13,515 bases of DNA from a bacterium. GTDB lineage: Bacteria; UBA9089; UBA9088; JAGUXG01. The DNA is taken from assembly GCA_020061965.1 (NCBI GenBank), contig JAGUXG010000118.1, positions 1 through 13,515 on the forward strand, given 5' to 3'. The translations under genes and the position numbers were made by a program. This document shows positions 5,762 through 13,381 of the stretch, piece after piece (the stretch's first letter is position 1; every line of letters starts with the position of its first letter). The notes beneath the pieces are model-generated. The model was not told the DNA's origin. It ran no database searches and worked only from the letters and a program-made list of their open reading frames with translations.

Positions 5762-6305
5762 AGGTAAAGGGGTGTGTATCTACAGATTGATAGAGCCAGA
5801 TGATATAAAAAGGTATTTTGAATGGCTTGAAAAAGAAGAAATAAATTATTATCCGTATCCTTCAGCTTATATTTCAGGAGAAGAAACAGAAAGGTTGTTC
5901 AGCTTGATGAGCCAAGGTGGAGATTTATTTATCATTAAAACAAAAAAGGAGGAGCCAATAGGATATTGTGGTATTGGTAATATTCAAGAAAAGGATGGTA
6001 ATGCAGAGATTAAAATATCAATCTGTGAAGAAGAATTTAAAAAGAAGGGGTGGTATATAGATGTTTATATAACCATTTTTCGTTATTTCTTTAGCCTATT
6101 TAATCTACATAAAATGTATGAACTGGTGTATGAGTTTGAAAAGGAAAAGATTGAGGCACTGAAGGAAATGGGCATAAAACAGGTTGGTATAATGCCAGAG
6201 GACTTTTTTAGAGAAGGTAGGTTTTGGGACAGATATATCTATAATATCTTTGCCAGAGAATACTATGAAGGATTAGCCAAAAGGCTTGACAAAGAAAATG
6301 ATTAG
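5754..6305 (+). CDS. GNAT-fold N-acetyltransferase-like protein (divergent)
   Basis: A 183-residue protein of RimJ/RimL-like GNAT style: IYRLIEPDDIKRYFEWL at the N-terminus, EEPIGYCGIGNI (beta-4) near 66-77, AEIKISI (beta-5) and LHKMYELVYEFEKEKIEALKEMGIKQVG at the C-terminal side. The CoA pyrophosphate loop, normally Q/R-x-x-G-x-G/A, reads FKKKGW here, so the central Gly is missing. I chose ATG 5754 over the upstream TTG because GGAGG (5743-5747) lies 6 nt before it. It overlaps the S26-PqqD gene by 8 nt and the next gene by 8 nt. Possible jobs are acylation of the peptide (Lys or N-terminus), self-protection, or non-catalytic binding. It is clearly more diverged than the two GNAT genes that follow. 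Confidence 0.78.
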   Translation: MVEGKGVCIYRLIEPDDIKRYFEWLEKEEINYYPYPSAYISGEETERLFSLMSQGGDLFIIKTKKEEPIGYCGIGNIQEKDGNAEIKISICEEEFKKKGWYIDVYITIFRYFFSLFNLHKMYELVYEFEKEKIEALKEMGIKQVGIMPEDFFREGRFWDRYIYNIFAREYYEGLAKRLDKEND

Positions 6306-7503
6306 AAAAGGGAATTTGATCTTACGGCGAGCAGTTAAAGCAGATATACCAAAAGCATTGAAGTGGCAAGCAAATGAAGAGATGGTTTATTTAACAGGTG
6401 TCCCGAGGCTCAGCCTGCAGGAAGATCTTGAAAGAGAACTTAGTCAACCATTTCCAAATCGTCTTATTTTTATTATCCAGATAAAAGATACGGCAATTGG
6501 TTATTTAGCTCTTTCCAATATCAGATGGAAGGATCGGAGTGGACAGTTTGGGATTATAGTTGGTGAAAAGGATTATTGGAATAAACTCTACGGTGCAAAT
6601 GTTTATGTAATCTTTCTTGATTATGCCTTCAATACCTTAAATATGAATAAGATATATGGGATTGTTCCTGAAAATAATCAAAGACATATTAGGTTAATAG
6701 AGAAAGGTGGGGGAAAGAAGGAGGGAATCTTAAAAGAACATATTTTTAAAGATGGAAGATATTATGATGTATATATGTACGGTTTTCTTCAAAGGGATTA
6801 CCTTGAAGGTAAAAAAGAAAGTCAGAAGGGAATAAGAATATCTTGGTTATGGCGTAAGACCAATACCAAACTTAGGGGATTGACAAAGGAGTAGAAGGCT
6901 TAAAAATGATTAAAGGAGAAACTTTGATCTTGCGGCGAGCAGTTAGAGCAGATATACCAAGATTCTTGAAATGGCAGACAGATGAAGAGGTATCTTATTT
7001 GAGTGGAGGGAGATTTATTCCACAAGAAGATCTTGAAAGAAAACTTAGCCAGCCTTTTCCAGAAAGCCTTCTTTTTATTATCCAGATAAAAGAGAGGCCA
7101 ATTGGTTATCTGTCTTTTTACAATATCAGATGGAAGGATAGAATTGGAGAGTTCGGGGTTGTAATTGGTGAAAAAGATTGTTGGAATAAACTCTATGGAC
7201 TTGATGTTTATGCTACATTTCTTGATTATGCCTTCAATACATTAAATATGCATAAGTTATATGGAACTGTTGTGGAATATAACGAAAGGCCTATTAGGCT
7301 GATAGAGAAAGGTGGCGGAAATAAGGAAGGAATCTTAAAGGAGTATATTTTTAAGGATGGAAGGTATTATGATATGTATATGTATAGCTTTTCTCAAAAA
7401 GAGTATTTGGAGGCTAAGGAAAAGGCGAGCAAAGAAGGTTTAAAGAAATTCTGGTTATGGCGAAAGAAAGATGATCAAAATAAAGGAATTGACAAAGGAG
7501 TAT
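6280..7503 (+). repeat. Tandem gene duplication with duplicated junction
   Basis: The genes at 6298 and 6906 align along their whole length at DNA level. The match continues past the coding parts: the copy-1 end (6851-6893) matches 7459-7502, which in the second place includes the first codons of the ABC ATPase; both end in ATTGACAAAGGAGTA. A one-base length difference puts copy 1 into the ATPase frame, so it ends in GLTKE where the ATPase begins IKELTKE. The junction before copy 1 (6285-6300) also contains TTGACAAAG followed by ATGATTA. The duplicated unit was therefore one GNAT gene plus its overlap with the ATPase. Confidence 0.75.
6298..6894 (+). CDS. RimJ/RimL-type GNAT acetyltransferase, tandem copy 1
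   Basis: A 198-residue GNAT protein. It begins LILRRAVKADIPKALKWQ, has IGYLALSNI (beta-4), GQFGIIVGEKDYW (beta-5) and the common RimL ending with EKGGGKKEGILKEHIFKDGRYYDVYMYGF. The CoA loop WNKLYG (94-99) has Leu where the family has the central Gly (usually W-G/N-K-G-Y-G). ATG 6298 is preferred over TTG 6286 because it gives the same N-terminus as the next paralogue; its ribosome binding site is weak, so translation is probably coupled to the overlapping upstream gene. By eye about two-thirds of residues match the gene at 6906. Its last residues (GLTKE) look like a remnant of the start of the ABC ATPase gene, left by the duplication. The role in the pathway is unknown: peptide acylation or immunity are both possible. 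Confidence 0.83.
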   Translation: MIRKGNLILRRAVKADIPKALKWQANEEMVYLTGVPRLSLQEDLERELSQPFPNRLIFIIQIKDTAIGYLALSNIRWKDRSGQFGIIVGEKDYWNKLYGANVYVIFLDYAFNTLNMNKIYGIVPENNQRHIRLIEKGGGKKEGILKEHIFKDGRYYDVYMYGFLQRDYLEGKKESQKGIRISWLWRKTNTKLRGLTKE

Positions 7504-7505
7504 AA
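6906..7505 (+). CDS. RimJ/RimL-type GNAT acetyltransferase, tandem copy 2
   Basis: A 199-residue paralogue of the gene before it, with the same blocks: LILRRAVRADIPRFLKWQ, RPIGYLSFYNIRWKD, GEFGVVIGEKDCW, FLDYAFNTLNMHKLYG and IRLIEKGGGNKEGILKEYIF. The CoA loop is again WNKLYG (93-98), with Leu in place of the conserved Gly. Retention of this change in both copies argues that it is tolerated or selected. The start has AAGG 7 nt upstream, 11 nt after the previous stop. The 3' end overlaps the ABC ATPase gene by 35 nt in another frame. Its substrate is not known; its place between modifying enzymes and exporters fits action on the peptide before export. Confidence 0.83.
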   Translation: MIKGETLILRRAVRADIPRFLKWQTDEEVSYLSGGRFIPQEDLERKLSQPFPESLLFIIQIKERPIGYLSFYNIRWKDRIGEFGVVIGEKDCWNKLYGLDVYATFLDYAFNTLNMHKLYGTVVEYNERPIRLIEKGGGNKEGILKEYIFKDGRYYDMYMYSFSQKEYLEAKEKASKEGLKKFWLWRKKDDQNKGIDKGV

Positions 7506-8211
7506 AGATTGGAAAGGAATTGTAAAAGTCAGGGCAGTGGATGATCTGAGCCTTGATCTTGAAAAAGGTGAGATTCTGGCTTTTCTTGGACCAAATGGTG
7601 CAGGTAAGACAACGGTTATCAAGATGATCTGTGGCTTGCTTCTTCCAGATAAAGGAAGTATAACCATTAATGGATATGATGTTTTCAAAAGGACAGACAA
7701 GGCATTAAAGGGGATTGGGGTTGTTTTGGAAGGCAGTCGTAATATCCATTGGCGACTTACGACCAGAGAGAATTTAGAATACTTCGGCAACCTGAAGGGT
7801 GTTTCTGGAAAGATTCTAAAAGATAGGATATGTTATCTCCTTTCTTTCTTTTCCCTTTCCGACAAAAGGAACACCTTAACAAAAGACCTTTCAAGAGGGA
7901 TGCAGCAGAAGCTAGTTATTGCCATTTCTCTAATTGGTGAACCAGAGGTTTTGCTTCTTGATGAACCAACAACAGGATTGGATGTTCATACAACTATTCT
8001 AATAAAAGAGAGGTTGAAAACCCTTTCCAGAGACAAAAGAAAAACCATCTTTCTCTCCACTCACCAGATGGAGATAGCCCAGGATATTTCAGATAGGGTA
8101 GCCATCATTAATCAAGGGAGGCTGGCCATTTTAGAGAAAACCAGGGATTTAAACAAAGAATTGGAGAGGGTATTTTTGGAGGCCACCAATGAGATTCCTC
8201 CTTCTCTTTAA
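7471..8211 (+). CDS. ABC-2-type exporter ATPase
   Basis: A 246-residue ATPase of the DrrA/CcmA-like group. Walker A is GPNGAGKTT (40-48), the Q-loop region reads VVLEGSRNIHWRLT (Glu in place of Gln, common in this subgroup), the signature is LSRGM (140-144), Walker B is VLLLDEP (160-166), and the switch His is at 198 in STHQ. The start MIKIKELTKEY is the normal family N-terminus, so the 35-nt overlap with the GNAT gene is real; there is only a weak AAAGAAAG ahead of it. It pairs with the permease that begins inside its last 23 nt. It powers export across the inner membrane; the cargo is inferred to be the modified peptide, or the pair may provide self-immunity. Confidence 0.93.
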   Translation: MIKIKELTKEYKDWKGIVKVRAVDDLSLDLEKGEILAFLGPNGAGKTTVIKMICGLLLPDKGSITINGYDVFKRTDKALKGIGVVLEGSRNIHWRLTTRENLEYFGNLKGVSGKILKDRICYLLSFFSLSDKRNTLTKDLSRGMQQKLVIAISLIGEPEVLLLDEPTTGLDVHTTILIKERLKTLSRDKRKTIFLSTHQMEIAQDISDRVAIINQGRLAILEKTRDLNKELERVFLEATNEIPPSL

Positions 8212-8986
8212 GGCTGAACTTAAAAGGTCTTTTATCCTTCTTTCTCGCTATCCATTCCAATTGATAACAGGCATAATTGCCTCTTATATCACCTTTATGG
8301 GTGTCTTCTATGGGTTTCAGGGGCTTAAAATATTTGACAACCCTTCATATTCTCCAGGTTTTTTGATAATAGGCTTTCTAATATGGCAGTACGCTATGGT
8401 CGCGGTGAGTGATATGCCAGGAGAGATTATGAGTGAATCGCAGACAGGCACATTAGAAGAGATACTTATCAGTGTCATAAACCCTATCCATTTTCTTTCT
8501 GCCAGAGCTTTGGCTGATCTTCTGATAAACACCATTTGGATTATTATCTTTCTTTCCATAATCTCCCTCACAACAGGTGTCTTTCTCCATATCCCCTTTT
8601 TTTCCACAATAATCATTTTCCTGTTTGTGATTGCTGGACTCTATGGATTCGGTTTTATCCTGGCAGGGCTGGTCATAATCTTTAAGCAATTGGGTCCTAT
8701 TATGGGTATTCTTAATATGATCTTTCTTCTCTTTACAGGAGCCATAGTCCCTTTAGATGGTTTTCCCAATATAATCCAATGCATAGCTCATACCCTTCCA
8801 TTGACTGATGGCTTAAAGATTTTACGAATGATCATTTTGGAAGAGAAAAGCCTTCTTTATGTGATAGAAAATGGAGATATGCTAAGGTTGACAATAAACT
8901 CTTCTATTTATCTTTTGTTGGGGGTTGTAGTCTTTAAGTGGTGCTACAAAGAGGCTCGAAAGAGAGGGGTTATTGGACATTATTAA
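8189..8986 (+). CDS. ABC-2-type exporter permease
   Basis: A 265-residue inner-membrane protein with about six hydrophobic helices. The first follows RYPFQ near residue 24; later ones are at about 58-73, 110-130, 137-167, 172-195 and 235-250. The cytoplasmic segment MSESQTGTLEEILIS (about 80-95) is characteristic of ABC-2 permeases. The start ATG 8189 has GGAGG at 8178-8182, 6 nt upstream, within the ATPase gene. It forms a heteromeric exporter with that ATPase. No peptidase domain is present, so any leader must be removed by another protein. Confidence 0.9.
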   Translation: MRFLLLFKAELKRSFILLSRYPFQLITGIIASYITFMGVFYGFQGLKIFDNPSYSPGFLIIGFLIWQYAMVAVSDMPGEIMSESQTGTLEEILISVINPIHFLSARALADLLINTIWIIIFLSIISLTTGVFLHIPFFSTIIIFLFVIAGLYGFGFILAGLVIIFKQLGPIMGILNMIFLLFTGAIVPLDGFPNIIQCIAHTLPLTDGLKILRMIILEEKSLLYVIENGDMLRLTINSSIYLLLGVVVFKWCYKEARKRGVIGHY

Positions 8987-9018
8987 TAAAAATTTTCAAA
9001 GCAAAATTTTTATATGAT

Positions 9019-10329
9019 ATGAAAAAGCTGGTAGTGATCTTTTTGTGTCTATCTTCATTCTCCTTTGCCCAGAAAGAGATGAAGTTATCTTTACAGGAGG
9101 CTATAAGGATTGCTCTTGTCAACAACATAGATATCGTTATTTCCGACCATAAGATAGGTCTGGCAGAGAATAGTTTAAGAAAAAGAAAGGCAAGGAGGTA
9201 TCCTAAGTTGAATCTTTCTGTAAACACAGGATATAAAGAGACAATTAAAAAGAATGAACCCTGGAGCTTTGAATTGGCTGGCAGTCAATATACCGTTGAA
9301 CCGCCATCTGAGGATGAGTGGAATAATAACCTTTCTCTTTCGCTCAATAAAGAAATATACACAGCTGGTGAGATTTCCTCTCAAATAAAAGAGGCATATT
9401 ATCAAAGGGAGATTGCTATAATTGAAAAAGAATTAGCAAAACAAGAATTAACAGCAAAGGTTAGCAGAGCTTATTGGGAGCTTGTAAAGGCACATCTTTT
9501 AGTAAAACTGGAAGAAGAAATGGTAGAATATAGCCAGGGGATTCTTACGATAGTCCAAGAGAGGTTAAAGGTTGAGAGTATCGCACCTATTGAGGTTGAA
9601 AAGGCTGAGGCTGAACTTAAAAATAGCAAATATAACCTTGCAGTCTCCAAGGAGGAGGCAAAAGAAAAAGAAATTGATTTAGCCTTTCTTTTGAATATAA
9701 ATGATAGAACAATTATTCCTATTGATGAGCCAGAGAGAGAACCATTAAAAATAGGGTTGGAAGAAGCTATGAAAGAAGGTTTGAAATTACGATTAGATAT
9801 TAAAAAGTCCTTAATGGATATTGAAGCCAAAAATAGTGCTCTAAAGGTGGCAAGGAGTATGCTATATCCCAAGGTTAATCTTTCTGCAAGATACAATTTT
9901 GATGGAAGCAACAGGGATTACTTGGAGTCATTAAAAGATATAGAACCATCTTCTTGGGATATCGGTCTTATCCTCTCCTGGCCCTTCTATGATAGAACCA
10001 TAAAAGAGGATATATCTGAAAAGGAAAAGGGGTTGACAATAGCCAAAAATATTCTCAAAAAGAAGGAGGAAGATATTATTTATGAGATAAAGAAGGCATA
10101 CTGTGCTTTAGAAAAAGCCAAAGAAAAAATTAGCTATTGCGATGTATCCTTTGCAGAAAAAAACTTAAAGATTAGCCAATTGGAATACGAATTGGGAAAG
10201 ATTACCTTTAATGAACTTCTTTCTTCACAACTTAAGCTAAAAGAGGCAAGATATAAGGAGATTAGCGCAAGGATAGATGAAAGAATCGCTCAGGCAGAAT
10301 TTATAAGGTTAACTGGTGTGCCAAAGTGA
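9019..10329 (+). CDS. TolC-family outer-membrane efflux protein
   Basis: A 436-residue outer-membrane channel protein. Residues 1-17 (MKKLVVIFLCLSSFSFA) are a clean signal peptide with a cut before Gln18. The rest has the two repeated halves of the OEP family: LQEAIRIALVNNIDI near the start, long coiled-coil helices (ELVKAHLLVKLEEEMVEYSQ and YEIKKAYCALEKAKEKISYC), and beta-strand parts such as LNLSVNTGY and VNLSARYNF. An in-frame GTG at 8938 lies inside the permease gene and would hide the signal peptide, so ATG 9019 is preferred despite a poor ribosome binding site. It begins 32 nt after the permease stop and overlaps the adaptor gene by 4 nt. It shows that the host has an outer membrane. 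Confidence 0.9.
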   Translation: MKKLVVIFLCLSSFSFAQKEMKLSLQEAIRIALVNNIDIVISDHKIGLAENSLRKRKARRYPKLNLSVNTGYKETIKKNEPWSFELAGSQYTVEPPSEDEWNNNLSLSLNKEIYTAGEISSQIKEAYYQREIAIIEKELAKQELTAKVSRAYWELVKAHLLVKLEEEMVEYSQGILTIVQERLKVESIAPIEVEKAEAELKNSKYNLAVSKEEAKEKEIDLAFLLNINDRTIIPIDEPEREPLKIGLEEAMKEGLKLRLDIKKSLMDIEAKNSALKVARSMLYPKVNLSARYNFDGSNRDYLESLKDIEPSSWDIGLILSWPFYDRTIKEDISEKEKGLTIAKNILKKKEEDIIYEIKKAYCALEKAKEKISYCDVSFAEKNLKISQLEYELGKITFNELLSSQLKLKEARYKEISARIDERIAQAEFIRLTGVPK

Positions 10330-11372
10330 AAAAGATACTGGTTTTGATAATACTTCTTGCTCTTGGAGGCATAGTCTATCTTGGATTAAGCAAGAAATTT
10401 CACTCAAAGCCGAAAAAGGTAGAAGTAGCCAGGGTTAAAAGGGAGAGAATTGAAACTGCCATTTTAGCTACAGGTAAGGTAGAGCCTTCTTTAAAAACAA
10501 TCATCATGGCAAAGCAAGGAGGAAGAATCAAAAAGGTATTAGTTGAGGAAGGAGATATTATAAAGCCAAATCAGACACTTCTTATCTTTAATAGAGAGGA
10601 AGCCGAAAGCCAAATTATTCAGGCAGAAAACAAGCTCAAAATGGCAGAGCTAGAACTAAAAGAGGCTTGGGATAATCTTAAGGTAACAGAGATATTATAC
10701 TCTGCCTCTGCTACCTCAGGGCTTAAATTAAGAGAAGACAGAATAAGGCATGAGAAGACTATTATTGAAAGGGATGGGGCAGATGAAATGGTAAAATTTG
10801 CCAAGATAAGATTAGAAGACTTAAGATGTGTTTCTCAAATCGATGGTGTGGTGATAGAGAGAAAGGTAGAGGATGGCCAGGTAGTTGAAAATGGTAAGGA
10901 GCTCTTTGTAATTGCCTCTATTTCTCGTTATGAGGTAAAGGCTGATGTTGATGAGATGGATGCAGTCTCTGTAGTTTTAAACCAAAAAGCAATAATTACC
11001 CATGAAGCAATTCCTGATAAAGAATTTGAGGCCGAGGTGATAAAGATTAGTCCACAGGTTAAAGAGATGCCACCTATAACTGTCCTTGAGGTGACTATTG
11101 GATATTTCAAGAAGAATCCCTTTCTTAAAATTGGCATGAGTGTGGATGTAAAGATTATTACAGGATATAAAGATGGCCTCTTTCTTCCATTAAAGGCTAT
11201 AAGAGGGGATGAGAAAGGGAGATTTGTTTTTGTCATCAAGAATAGCCTGACTTACAAGAAGGAAATAGAAACAGGGGTGAGCACCCTTGATAAAATAGAG
11301 GTTTTAAACCTAAAAGAAAAAGATGAGGTAATTGTATCACCTGTTAAGGAAGGAGAGAGGGTTTTAAAATGA
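10326..11372 (+). CDS. HlyD/MacA-like membrane-fusion adaptor
   Basis: A 348-residue periplasmic adaptor. Residues 3-20 are an N-terminal membrane anchor. A biotinyl-lipoyl half follows (about 50-88: ATGKVEPS, GGRIKKVLVEEGDIIKPNQ), then a coiled-coil hairpin (about 89-160), the second lipoyl half (QIDGVVIERKVEDGQVV), a beta-barrel (about 200-280: ADVDEMDA, FEAEVIKISP) and a membrane-proximal domain (LPLKAIRGDEKGRFVFVI). It bridges the inner-membrane ABC permease and TolC. It starts at GTG in a GTGA overlap with the TolC gene stop and ends in an ATGA overlap with the ATPase gene. The hairpin is short compared with HlyD, closer to MacA. Confidence 0.9.
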   Translation: MKKILVLIILLALGGIVYLGLSKKFHSKPKKVEVARVKRERIETAILATGKVEPSLKTIIMAKQGGRIKKVLVEEGDIIKPNQTLLIFNREEAESQIIQAENKLKMAELELKEAWDNLKVTEILYSASATSGLKLREDRIRHEKTIIERDGADEMVKFAKIRLEDLRCVSQIDGVVIERKVEDGQVVENGKELFVIASISRYEVKADVDEMDAVSVVLNQKAIITHEAIPDKEFEAEVIKISPQVKEMPPITVLEVTIGYFKKNPFLKIGMSVDVKIITGYKDGLFLPLKAIRGDEKGRFVFVIKNSLTYKKEIETGVSTLDKIEVLNLKEKDEVIVSPVKEGERVLK

Positions 11373-12031
11373 TTATAGAGCTTTCCAATATCAGTAAGGT
11401 CTATCAGATGGGTGGAAATAGGGTGGAGGCTTTAAAAGACCTATCTTTCGCATGCAATGAGGGTGAGTTCTGTGCAATAATGGGACCATCAGGCTCGGGA
11501 AAATCAACCCTGATGCATATTATTGGTTGTCTTACTACTTTAAGCTCAGGGGTCTATTTTCTGGAGGGAAGAGATGTAGGTAAGCTATCCAAGGATGATT
11601 TAGCCTATACTAGAAACCGAAAGATAGGCTTTGTTTTTCAGACATTCAATCTCCTGCCAAGGTTTTCTGTTTTATCTAATGTAGAGCTTCCCCTTCTTTA
11701 TAGGGGAATACAAGGGAAGGAGAGAAGAGAACAGGCAGGTCAAATGCTTGAAAGGGTTGGTCTTGCTTTTAGAAAGAGACATCTTCCATCCCAGCTTTCA
11801 GGGGGAGAGCAACAGAGGGTATCTATAGCCCGCGCCTTGGTTTTGAATCCAAAGCTCATTTTGGCAGATGAGCCAACAGGAAATTTGGATAGTGTAACAG
11901 GAAAGGAAATTATGGAGATATTTTGCAAGCTTAAAGAGGAGGGAAAGACAATCATCTTGGTTACTCATAATCAAGAAAATGCTCAATTTGCTGATAAAAT
12001 CCTTACTTTAAGGGATGGGAGAATAGAGTGA
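11369..12031 (+). CDS. MacB/LolD-type ABC ATPase
   Basis: A 220-residue ATPase of the MacB/LolD group. Walker A is GPSGSGKST (39-47), the Q-loop is VFQTFNLLPRFSVLSNVELPLLY (Gln91), the signature is LSGGE (143-147), Walker B is LILADEPTGNLD (163-174) and the switch His200 is in VTHNQ. In E. coli MacB this domain is fused to the permease; here they are separate genes, with a GTGA overlap at 12028. It drives the mechanotransmission-type efflux pump made with the permease, the adaptor and TolC. Confidence 0.93.
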   Translation: MIIELSNISKVYQMGGNRVEALKDLSFACNEGEFCAIMGPSGSGKSTLMHIIGCLTTLSSGVYFLEGRDVGKLSKDDLAYTRNRKIGFVFQTFNLLPRFSVLSNVELPLLYRGIQGKERREQAGQMLERVGLAFRKRHLPSQLSGGEQQRVSIARALVLNPKLILADEPTGNLDSVTGKEIMEIFCKLKEEGKTIILVTHNQENAQFADKILTLRDGRIE

Positions 12032-13266
12032 TTATACCAAACCTTAAAACTGCATTTCTATCTATGGCTAGCCACAGGTTAAGAACAAGCCTTTCTATAC
12101 TTGGGATAATCATTGGTGTTGCATCTGTAATTTTAGTTGGCTCTGTTGGTATGAGTGGAAAGAATGCAATTATGAAGGAGCTTGAGATGTTTGGGTTAAG
12201 GTCTTTATATGTTTTTTCATCTTATAAGGAGGATAACCCGATAAAGAGAAAGGAAAGAAAAGGAGACCCTATCACAAATGGGGATATTTTGGCAATACCC
12301 GCAAATTGTCCAAAGGTTACTTCAGTTGCCCCTATTTGTTGGGATTGGGGTTCTTGGGTAAGGCATAGAACAAGATTTGCCCAGGTGCGCCTTATAGCCA
12401 CCACACCTGCTATAAGTAGAATAAGAAATGAATTGCCAGAGATAGGAAGGTTTTTAACTGAAGAAGACCTAAAGAATAACCGTAGGGTCTGTGTTGTTGG
12501 AAGGGATATTGCAAAAAAGCTTTTTCCAAAAGAGAAAGACCCTATTGGCAAAGAAATCTTACATATTGGAAGAAGGCTTCCAAAGAAAACAAGATATACC
12601 ATTGTTGGTGTGCTTAAAGTAGAAGATACGCCATTATCCTCTAAGATTTCTGGAATGCCTATGGAGGAAAACAAGATGTTCGTTCCTATAACTATCTTTC
12701 AAAGGGCATTAAATACAAAAGGGGTTGACGATATTGTTGCCGAGGCAATATTACAGGATCAAGGCGAAGAAGCAGCAGAAGAGATTAAAGGGTTTTTGGA
12801 GAAAAGGTATAAAGGGAAATTTTGTTATGAATCTGAAACAATGCAACAGCATATTGATGTTACAAACCAAATCTTAGGGACAGTGGCTTGGATTGGTGTG
12901 ATAGCTGCAGTAGTATCCCTTCTTGTTGGAGGAATTGGGATTATGAATGTTATGGTCTCATCTGTGGCAGAGAGAACCCGTGAGATTGGAATAAGAAAAT
13001 CCTTGGGGGCAAGGGATAAAGATATTCTCTTTCAGTTCCTGACAGAGGCATCTGTTTTATCCATAATTGGAGGAGCAATCGGCATATTGATCGGAATAAG
13101 TGCTACATTAGCGATAGAGACGATAAGTAAACACCCAAGCCTCTTAAGCAGAGAATTTGTAGCTCTTGCTATTTTTGTCTCTTGTCTGGTTGGCATTCTC
13201 TCTGGCTTATACCCAGCAATCCGTGCCTCACGGCTTGACCCTATTGATGCATTAAGGTATGAATAA
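12028..13266 (+). CDS. MacB/FtsX-type ABC permease
   Basis: A 412-residue permease. Membrane helix 1 is at about 20-40 (LSILGIIIGVASVILVGSVG). A large periplasmic domain (about 45-280) is followed by helices at about 286-309, 341-365 and 377-397, the standard four-helix MacB layout. The motif VAERTREIGIRKSLGA after helix 2 and the ending YPAIRASRLDPIDALRYE are family hallmarks. It starts with GTG, overlapping the ATPase stop. Such pumps take substrate from the periplasm and push it through TolC, so it would act after a first inner-membrane export step. It is the last gene of the operon. Confidence 0.93.
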   Translation: MIIPNLKTAFLSMASHRLRTSLSILGIIIGVASVILVGSVGMSGKNAIMKELEMFGLRSLYVFSSYKEDNPIKRKERKGDPITNGDILAIPANCPKVTSVAPICWDWGSWVRHRTRFAQVRLIATTPAISRIRNELPEIGRFLTEEDLKNNRRVCVVGRDIAKKLFPKEKDPIGKEILHIGRRLPKKTRYTIVGVLKVEDTPLSSKISGMPMEENKMFVPITIFQRALNTKGVDDIVAEAILQDQGEEAAEEIKGFLEKRYKGKFCYESETMQQHIDVTNQILGTVAWIGVIAAVVSLLVGGIGIMNVMVSSVAERTREIGIRKSLGARDKDILFQFLTEASVLSIIGGAIGILIGISATLAIETISKHPSLLSREFVALAIFVSCLVGILSGLYPAIRASRLDPIDALRYE

Positions 13267-13310
13267 TATACCCAATTAAACTTGTTTACAAAAAAATACC
13301 AATAATTCTA

Positions 13311-13381
13311 ATCACGAAAACACGAAAAGCTATAAATTCTTATATATGTTTCGTGCTTTCGTCCTTTCAGGATTTCGTGAT
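13311..13381. repeat. Nested inverted repeat after the operon
   Basis: ATCACGAAA (13311-13319) pairs with TTTCGTGAT (13373-13381), and CACGAAA (13321-13327) pairs with TTTCGTG (13349-13355); CACGAAA and its complement recur through the element. Transcribed, it would fold into an interrupted stem about 71 nt long. It could end the operon transcript or be a miniature mobile repeat. No transposase is near. The rest of 13267-13515 holds no gene I can support. Confidence 0.6.

Noticed and set aside
6880..6885. TTGACA at the GNAT gene junctions (also near 6286 and 7490) as -35 boxes
   Set aside because: No -10 at proper spacing, and the repeat is explained by the gene duplication.
8938..9018. A longer TolC protein from GTG 8938
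   Set aside because: It lies within the permease gene and would bury a clear signal peptide that begins at ATG 9019.
9471..9911. Long open frame on the minus strand opposite TolC (also 7455-7790 opposite the ATPase and 12222-12674 opposite the MacB permease)
   Set aside because: No family motifs, composition typical of antisense shadows, and a well-supported gene lies on the other strand.
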